Shown here: positions 56,966-64,000 of the stretch, one piece after another
Layout: every line of letters begins with the position of its first letter
Numbering within the stretch: position 1 is the stretch's first letter
Assembly: GCA_010405405.1 (NCBI GenBank)
Contig: MU004231.1
Coordinates: 1,309,784 to 1,373,783, forward strand
Direction: 5' to 3'
DNA length: 64,000 bases
DNA from: Microthyrium microscopicum
Taxonomy: Eukaryota > Ascomycota > Dothideomycetes > Microthyriales > Microthyriaceae
Made by a program: the position numbers and the translations under genes
The notes under the pieces: model-generated
Told to the model about the DNA's origin: nothing
The model's input: the letters and a program-made list of their open reading frames with translations, nothing else
The model's database searches: none

Positions 56966-58472
56966 ATGTCCTCCGCCGACGACAAAAACTCCAAGCTCGC
57001 CCCCTGGTCTGAGCCCAGCTTCAACCACCTCCACTCCCCTTACTACACCCCCTCCCATCTCCGTCTCCGCGACGCGCTCGCCACCTATCTCGAAACCCAC
57101 ATCCTACCCAATGCACTCGCCTGGGAAGCTGATGGCACCGCACCACGCGCTGAAGCACTCCGTTGGGCGCGCTCCGGCTTCGCCTTCGCTGACATTCCCA
57201 CCGCCTACCGCCCTGCCGACCTCCCCCAGCCAGCGGACATACCAGCCTCAGAGCTCGACGCGTTCCATCTGCTGGTCAGTACAGACCAAAGTTCGCGCGT
57301 ACCAGGCGGCGTGATGACAAGCTTAGCCGGCGCAAGCGTAATCGGTGCACCACCTATAATCGCACACGGCACGGATGCACAGAAGGAACGCTGGCTGCCG
57401 GGCTTGTTTACCTGGGAGACGAGCTTTAGTCTGGGCATCACGGAGCCTGGCGCAGGCAGCGATGTAGCAGGTCTACGGACGACGGCTGTTCGAGAGGGCA
57501 GTGTGTATGTGGTGAATGGTTATAAGAAGTGGATTACAGGCACACCATGGGCGACGCATATGACTACTGCGGTACGGACGGGAGGCGCGGGCATGGGCGG
57601 AATAAGCATCTTGGTCATTCCACTGGATTCAGCGGGTGTGTCCTGGAAACGCATTCCCAACAGTGGACAGAATGCTGGTGGAGCGAGTTTGATCACGTTG
57701 GATAATGTGCGGGTGCCTGTGGAGAATCTGCTAGGGCAGGAGAATGAGGGTTTCAAGATCATTATGACGAATTTCAATAGGGAGCGGTTCGTGTTAGCGG
57801 TGGGGAGTAATCGTATGGCGAGGGATTGCTTGTCAGAGTCGCTGAGATATGCTCATGATAGAGAGACATTTGGAAAGCCGTTGATTGCGAATCAGATCAT
57901 AAGACATAAGATTGCCACTATGGCGAGAGGAGTGGAAGCTCATTGGGCTTGGCTTGAGCAGATTGCCTATCACGTCCAAAAGTCAACCCAAGGCTGGAAT
58001 AGCACGGAAGTTGCTTCACGAATCGCATTGGCTAAGGTCACAGGAGGCAAACTGGTTGAGAAAGCCTCTCGCGAAGCACAGCAGATCTTTGGAGGTGCTG
58101 GGTATCAAAGAGGAGGTGTTGGTGCCAAAATTGAGCAGATCAGTCGAGACCTGAGGATGATGGTAGTGGGAGGTAAGACTTTCCCGTTTGAAATCGCACA
58201 TCTTCTGACGACATCCGATGAACCCACAAACATTCTTTTCCCAGCGCGTGCTATGGCTGCCATAGGATGCATTTCTGATTGCGTGTCATGGCTCCCACCG
58301 AATGCGATGAGTCTTTTACGGTTTCACATTAAAGGCCCAATGGTCTTTCCGGCGCGTAGCTCCAATCTTGGTCTTATACTGACAAGTTTCAGGCGGGAGC
58401 GAAGAAATCTTGAATGATCTTGCTGTGCGTATGGAGCTATTCAACTCGACTAAGAAGGGATGGAAGCTATGA
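56966..58472 (+). CDS. Acyl-CoA dehydrogenase family flavoenzyme
   Basis: FAD-dependent dehydrogenase that introduces the alpha-beta double bond in acyl-CoA. Exons 56966-58172 and 58393-58472; 428 aa. Signatures: FSLGITEPGAGSDVAG (first family motif), GYKKWITG, DNVRVPVENLLGQENEGF, NFNRERF, and the C-terminal motif FGGAGYQRGG-x-KIEQISRDLR. The final exon gives GGSEEILNDLAVRMELF, the normal family ending, finishing in WKL, not a canonical peroxisomal signal. The 220-nt last intron is unusual: it is open in frame throughout, so retention would give a 483-aa protein with a different tail. No mitochondrial presequence is obvious. It faces an acyl-CoA synthetase gene, which suggests linked fatty-acid or branched-acid breakdown. 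Confidence 0.92.
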
Positions 58473-58473
58473 G

Positions 58474-60665
58474 CTACTCCATTCCTTTGCCCTCTTTGAC
58501 GAGAGTCTGGCCAGTTTCTCGGAGCTTGAACTTCTGTATCTTGCCACTGGCAGTCTTCGGATAGCCGTTTACCCAAAAGACGTATTTTGGGACTATCAAG
58601 TTAGCATCATACCTAGGACTCGACGAGGATGAACACGTACCTAAGTGGTGACTTAATCTATCTCGTACCCAACTTCTGATTTCTTCCGCTGAAACCAATA
58701 TAGAGCCTTCTGGAGACTTTCTCGGAACCACAAAGGCTGCCACCGCCTCGCCATACCTCTCATCAGGCAAACCAACCACTGAAACCTCCGCAACCTGAGG
58801 ATGAGCAAATAAACAGTTCTCAACTTCCAATGGATGGATATTCTCGCCTCCCTTGATGATCAAGTCCTTAATGCGGCCAGTAATGGTAACATACCCATCC
58901 TCATCAATCGACGCCTCATCGCCCGTCTATGTACCCGGTCAGCCACATATCCAATATTACACTATGAGGAAGGTCACTTGCATGCATCCAAACCACACCA
59001 TCCTCATCAGTCCCAAATACTTCCTTCGTCCGCTTCTCATCCTCCCAATACCCCTTCATAACCAAATAACCACTCACCGCCAATTCACCCCTCTCTCCTA
59101 CGCCTAGTACCCTGTTCCAATCGCCCGGATCCACGATCTTGACATCAACATGCGGCAAGGCCCGACCTACCGTCTCAACCCTCTTAATCAGCGGATCGTC
59201 AGTCGTGGTCATTGCGCTGACCGGGCTCGTCTCCGTCATGCCATAGCAGATTGTCAGTTCCGTCAAATGCAACTCGCGATGTAACCGCTTCATTAGTTCT
59301 GCCGGTATACTGCTGCCAGCAGCAATACCAGTGCGCAACTGACTTAGTCCCTCACGGGATTCAACGCCAGAGGACAAAAGGTCCAGTTCAGCAAGAAACA
59401 TGGTGGGCACGCCGTAGAGTGCTGTACACGAGTGTTCGCGTACGGTGGCAAGGGTGGCGCTGGGCGAGAAAGCTTCAGATGGAAAAGCGATGGCGGAGGC
59501 GTGAGTTGCTGTTGCCATGTAGCCGAGAATGCAGCCGAAGCAACTATGGAGATGTTAGAAGAGAGCGATAAATCGCTAGTAGGTGACTTACTGGAAGAGT
59601 GGGGGTGGGCAGCAGACTATATCGTTGGGAGTGAGGCGCATGCGGTCTCCGATGCTATTGCCGTTGTTGAGGATGTTGCGGTGGGACAGACATGCGGCTT
59701 TGGGCATACTTGTCGTGCCGGAGGTGAATTGTATATTGACGATGTCGTTAGCATCCAGAGGAGCGTCGGTGGTTACGGCGCTTCGGCTGGAGTCGCCACT
59801 GTGGAGGACATCCTGGTACGATATGGCTTTGGCGAGTTGGGTACGAGTATCGATTCGGCCTTGGGCGTTATCTATTATGATTATATCTTGCAGTGATGGA
59901 ACTGCTTGAGACTGAAGAGTTGAGTTGGAGCGTGAGCTGGATATATTAGGAACAAGTTCCGTCAATAGCGATACGTTGGACCTTGGTTGCTTTCGAGGAA
60001 GATTTGTTTCGGCGCTGACGATGTAATGAGTTGCAGATAGGTGATTGAGTGCTGCTATTACTTGAGGAGAATTAAAGGCTGGATTCAGGGGTACCTGGAC
60101 AGATCAGCCACAGTATACATGGTGCTAAACTTGTGCATATAATACCAGAACAGCGCCAAGTTTGAAGATAGCATAAGTCAACTAGATGAAAATATTAGAA
60201 TCAATAAGGTAATATATGTCTGTTGGTTCTTACTGTTGCAAACTCAACATTATTTCCTAAGCTGACTGCACAGCGATCTCCTTTTCTTACGCCTAGGCGC
60301 TGGAGACCTTTGGCTAGACGGGTACTGTCCGCATCCAACTGATCATATGTCAATTTGATGCTTTGATGATGAGATATGACCCTGTCGATTTATTAGTCAA
60401 CTCTATAAAAGTTCCTATACTCAATAATGTAGAAATGAATTTGAGAGTTTCTTTATGCTCAAAAAAAGGAGGATTCTCACGCCAATCGGTCACCATATTC
60501 CTTCACGACCCGCCCAAAATGTTCCCCAATAGTCATTTCTAGTAATGGCGGTTCAGTGGGACCTTTCGCAAAGGCTCGAGTCAGAAATCCACGGCATTGC
60601 GGTCTCATAACCTGGCGCACACCAGCAATGCGACTGGCCGCAGCTCGAATTAGCAACCACCGCAT
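58474..60665 (-). CDS. Acyl-CoA synthetase (AMP-forming, ACSF2-like)
   Basis: Activates a carboxylic acid, probably medium-chain, with ATP and CoA. Seven exons: 60665-60481, 60381-60234, 60181-60146, 60094-59592, 59543-58982, 58926-58641, 58592-58474; 612 aa. Intron 5 has a GC donor (GCAAGT) and AG acceptor; it is required to join WMH to TGDEASIDEDGY. The N-terminus (MRWLLIRAAASRIAG, basic and hydrophobic) looks like a mitochondrial presequence. Signatures: AMP-binding FTSGTTSMPKAA (about 246-257), PPPLFHCFGCILG, YGMTETSPV, TGDEA, GRIKDLIIKGGENIHPLEVE and the catalytic Lys near the end (KTASGKIQKFKLR). Its stop codon is one base from that of the acyl-CoA dehydrogenase on the other strand. Confidence 0.94.
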
Positions 60666-60955
60666 ATTGGTATTTGATGGATAAAGGATGCCATTCGAAG
60701 AGGTTCCAATGAGTCAAACAATATACCAACAGAATATGAAATAAAAGTGAAAGACAATTGCTACATGCGAATGACCACTGTTGAATTTCAACTTCTCAAG
60801 TGACTCCGGCGGTCCGAATGCACACTAAGAGCGGTTTGAAGCGGGGAAAGTCACAATTCATTCTCAGTTACCTCAGCGTGCTCAGGCTCTAATTCAGGTT
60901 TAGCGTCTGATTATTAACGGTCGCTACGCTCCCTAACCCTAAATTAGAGCCTAAG
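60666..60955. other. Acyl-CoA synthetase promoter and edge of AT block
   Basis: Normal-composition DNA that ends at about 60955, after which CpA and TpG drop away sharply. Confidence 0.5.
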
Positions 60956-61540
60956 AGACACTTCTACTATTTACACTATAACTGCCTTAATAGATTTTTA
61001 GATTTCTATTTATTCTTTAATAGCACTACTACTATATATAAATTATTAAATATTTTTATAAAAGGCTACTAAGCAAGTAATTATATATATAAAAATTAGG
61101 TTTATTTTAAGATTTAATCCTAACTATATTCTCTAAAAATCTCTTTATTTTATTATGCTTTAGGAGGCCTAGCTTAATAAAAGTTAATAATTATATAATC
61201 TTTTATATATACGTATATAACTACTATTTACTATTACTACTTATAATATATTTTTATCTCTTTTTTTATACTTAGTATATTTATAAAATATATTTATAAC
61301 GCTTTATTCTATATTATTAGCTAGTAATACTATTAGCTTTTCTATTATTACTTTTAATAGTAATACTACTAGTAAGTTTGTATTAGTTATAGCTTTATAC
61401 TTTTACTATTCTCTTTACGTATCTATCTTAATCTTAGAGTCTATATTATATAAATATATATTAATTATATTATATAATACGTTAAATTATTCTAACTACA
61501 TATAAGCCCTTCTAAATAACGCGCTAGATATTATTAAAGA

Positions 61541-61727
61541 CGTATTAAATATATTTAAAAACGTATTAAACGTATTTAAAGACGTATTAAACGTATCTAA
61601 AGACGTATTAAACGTTTATTATAATATATTAAATATTTATTATATCTTACTAAACGTTAGTTATATCTTATTAAACGTTTATTATAACGTATTAAATATT
61701 TCTATAACGTATTAAATATTTCTAAAG
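61541..61727. repeat. Decayed 21-bp minisatellite inside RIP block
   Basis: Nine head-to-tail units built on CGTATTAAACGT: seven of 21 bp (61541, 61562, 61583, 61604, 61625, 61646, 61667) and then two of 20 bp (61688, 61708). Units 2 and 3 differ at one position. The rest differ mostly by C/T and A/G changes. Confidence 0.85.
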
Positions 61728-62149
61728 TATTAAAACTTTTACTAATTATTTATTAGATGTTTTATGTATTCTAAATATTTTATAATGTCTATACTAGATA
61801 AAAGTATTAAATATTAACCCTTATCTACTACTTTATATATAAATATTATACGTTAGTATTACTAATATAGATATAGTTAATTAGAGACTTACGTATTATT
61901 ATTATACTTAGTACTAAGTACAAACGTAAAATAAGGTATAAAAAGGATATAAGCTAGTCTAAGGGCTAGACTAAGGATTAACGTTATTATAATGTAAAGG
62001 CAATTTAGATAGATCTATCTAATAGTCCTAAGTAGGATATATTTTTCCTTAGCTCTATTAATAGACGTACTTATTCTACTCTCTATAGCCCTATACTATC
62101 TATAGCTACTAAATCTAACGAATTTACTACTAGTAGTTAGGGTAATAAT

Positions 62150-62335
62150 ATAGCTAGTAATTATAGTAATACTACTTATAGTAATAGTAATAGTAATAGA
62201 AATAGTAATGCTAGTAGCTATATTAGTAAGGATATAGCTAGTAATATAGCTAATAGTATTAGTACTAGTACTTATAATAATATATCTAATAATAATCTTA
62301 TTAGTAGTAATAACGCTATTAGTATTAATCTTATT
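62150..62335. repeat. AGTAAT-rich low-complexity stretch
   Basis: Dense runs of AGT, AAT and GCT triplets in one phase (for example several AGTAAT in a row near 62172-62205). Read in that phase it resembles a Ser/Asn-rich coding segment, so it may be the fossil of such a region in a RIP-mutated element. Confidence 0.5.
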
Positions 62336-64000
62336 ATATATTTATTTAGTCTATAGTACGCTACTATATTAAATAAGTAGATAGAGTACTTATAAGATTT
62401 TAATACTATAATTAAAGTTTTTATACTTTTAGCTATCTTTACTAATATACTTGCCTAAGAGGATAATAAAGCTAGTATTAATATTACCTCTCTAGGCTAA
62501 TAATATTATAAAGATCTTATAAAAGCTTTACTTAAAAGATTACTATATATATAAGAAGATAAAAGGTTAGAAGCTAAGCTAGGGTAGGTAGAATCTTTAT
62601 ATTATATAATTTTTAAGTAATAAGATATTATACTTATTACTAAGACTAGATATAGTAAGAGTATTATTTTTTAAGCTTTTAGTATTCTTACTAGTAAGGT
62701 TACTCTTTAGGCTATTTTCCTTACTTTACTAAATTTAGAGTAGTATAAAGATATTATATAGCTCTCTAGTATAAACTTAGTTATTATTTATTTAGGGTTA
62801 ATACTTAATAAATATGCTTAAGTCTATTATAGGTTACTTAATAGTACTATTACGTATTATTTACTTTCTTCTAAATAATTAATTAGTAAGTATATATAAA
62901 AACTACTTTAAGATCCTTAATTCTAAAATAGACTTAGTCTAATTACTATTAATAAGAAATATTTTATTAAGAACTAGGGGAAATCCTTTTAAAAGGAATA
63001 TTCTTAGCTTTATATACTTTAAGATATTATTTCTTATTTTATTATTTAGTTTAGTTACTTAGGGACTTTAATAGCAAAAGCTAAGAAGTTTTTACTTAAT
63101 AAAGGAGGATTCTAGCTATATAAGGAATACTAAGATATTACTTATACTACTAGGTTTATCTATACTATTATTAATAGGCTAGATTTAGGTCTTTAACTCT
63201 TATATATTCTAAAAGAGAAGCTTAGTAATTAGTTAAGGTTAAACGTAGCCTTTAGTTAGGCTATTTAGAATTCTACTAATAGAGATTTATTTATAATACC
63301 TAAGTTTATACTATTAATTATAATTTTCTTAGATAAGCTATTAGATATAATATTTATTCTTAATTATCTATAATAAGCTCTAGTAAAGTTATATTCTAAC
63401 TTTACTTAGAGTAATTAGCTTTTTTTAGCTAGTATTTATACTATTATTTAATAATATACTAGACTAACTTAGAATTTTAATTAAGATTTATAATATATTT
63501 AGCTTAAGTAGTTTAATTTATTTTGCTATATTATAGTTATTATAACTATCCTTAATATAGGCGTTAATATTCTAAATATATATTACGTTATAATATAGAG
63601 TCTTCTATAAGGTAAAGTATTAGCTAATCTAGTTTAGAAGATTAGTTAAGTTAGTTATCCTAAAGCTAGTTATATTCTTTCTCTTTTACTAAAAATAGGT
63701 TTAGACTTACTACTACTTATCTTACCTAATCTAGATAACTAAACTTTCTTTAGAGTTAGGCTATTTAATTATATTCCTTCTTATCTACTAGTTATTATTT
63801 TTTTACTATACTAGTTATTTAATACTTAAGAGTAGTATTTAGTGCTAAAGTTTTCTTATAAGAAAGTAGATAATATATATATAGTAATAACTACTCTCTA
63901 GACTAGTATTAGTAAAGTTAATACTAAGGGCTATTTATTATTAGCTTTTAAGTTACTCTACGTAATATAAAATACTAATTTTACTACCTAACTAAGTACT

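Larger units (their letters stand above)
60956..64000. repeat. AT-rich, RIP-degraded repeat block (right)
   Basis: Same composition as the left block: CpA and TpG almost gone, CpG retained (many ACGTA words), TA-rich, no ATG-started frames. Stretches such as 62600-63700 still alternate like former coding sequence, but stops are everywhere and no domain could be recognised. Runs past the window end. Confidence 0.85.

Noticed and set aside
58172-58417. 483-aa acyl-CoA dehydrogenase as the main product
   Set aside because: The conserved GGSEEI ending is restored only by splicing 58173-58392; the longer frame is kept only as a possible isoform.
61541-61727. CRISPR-like array or telomere repeat
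   Set aside because: Units are contiguous with no spacers and do not match TTAGGG-type repeats; it is a minisatellite in fungal DNA.

Overview
The window is nuclear DNA of a filamentous ascomycete (Pezizomycotina). Genes have several short introns (mostly 45-100 nt, GT-AG with CTNAC/CTAAC-like branch sites). Recognisable products are typical of such fungi: an Aspergillus-type alpha-amylase, GH72 glucanosyltransferase, a tannase-family esterase, MET12-type MTHFR, RAD9/Crb2, ERG7, CAF-1, SPO11 and MCM5. The order or genus cannot be fixed from the sequence alone. Exon coordinates below were worked out by hand from splice sites and reading phase. Every intact multi-exon model closes in frame; the one awkward junction is in the GH72 gene.

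The window is bipartite. Both ends (1 to about 4,246 and about 60,956 to 64,000) are extremely AT-rich and almost free of CpA and TpG, while CpG, CpT and CpC survive. This is the footprint of repeat-induced point mutation (RIP) on old repeats. ATG is almost absent there and TAG/TAA abound, so no open frames remain. The right block holds a decayed 21-bp minisatellite. Between them lies about 56.7 kb of normal gene-bearing DNA.

Left to right: secreted and cell-wall enzymes next to the AT block (alpha-amylase and GH72, divergent; tannase/feruloyl esterase); an F-box protein and a multi-pass membrane protein; a CID/SR/proline-rich RNA-processing protein; MTHFR; the checkpoint adaptor RAD9/Crb2; a short-chain dehydrogenase; a secreted protein with KR-separated repeats (a Kex2-processed repeat protein); lanosterol synthase. 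From 30.5 to 38.9 kb there is a tandem array of four paralogues of an F-box-like family: one C-terminal fragment, one copy broken by a nonsense codon, and two apparently intact genes. Then come a pepsin-fold membrane protein that has lost its catalytic aspartates, CAF-1 large subunit divergent from SPO11, a 122-aa orphan, a small Ser-rich protein with an internal duplication, MCM5, a possible 120-aa orphan, a secreted protein with HH and HxH motifs, and a convergent pair of acyl-CoA dehydrogenase and acyl-CoA synthetase whose stop codons are one base apart.

The most novel-looking items are the Kex2 repeat protein (26,364-27,053), the decaying F-box-like array, the membrane-anchored pseudo-aspartic protease and the duplicated-motif small protein. 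An intact SPO11 fits the RIP scars, since RIP acts in the sexual cycle.
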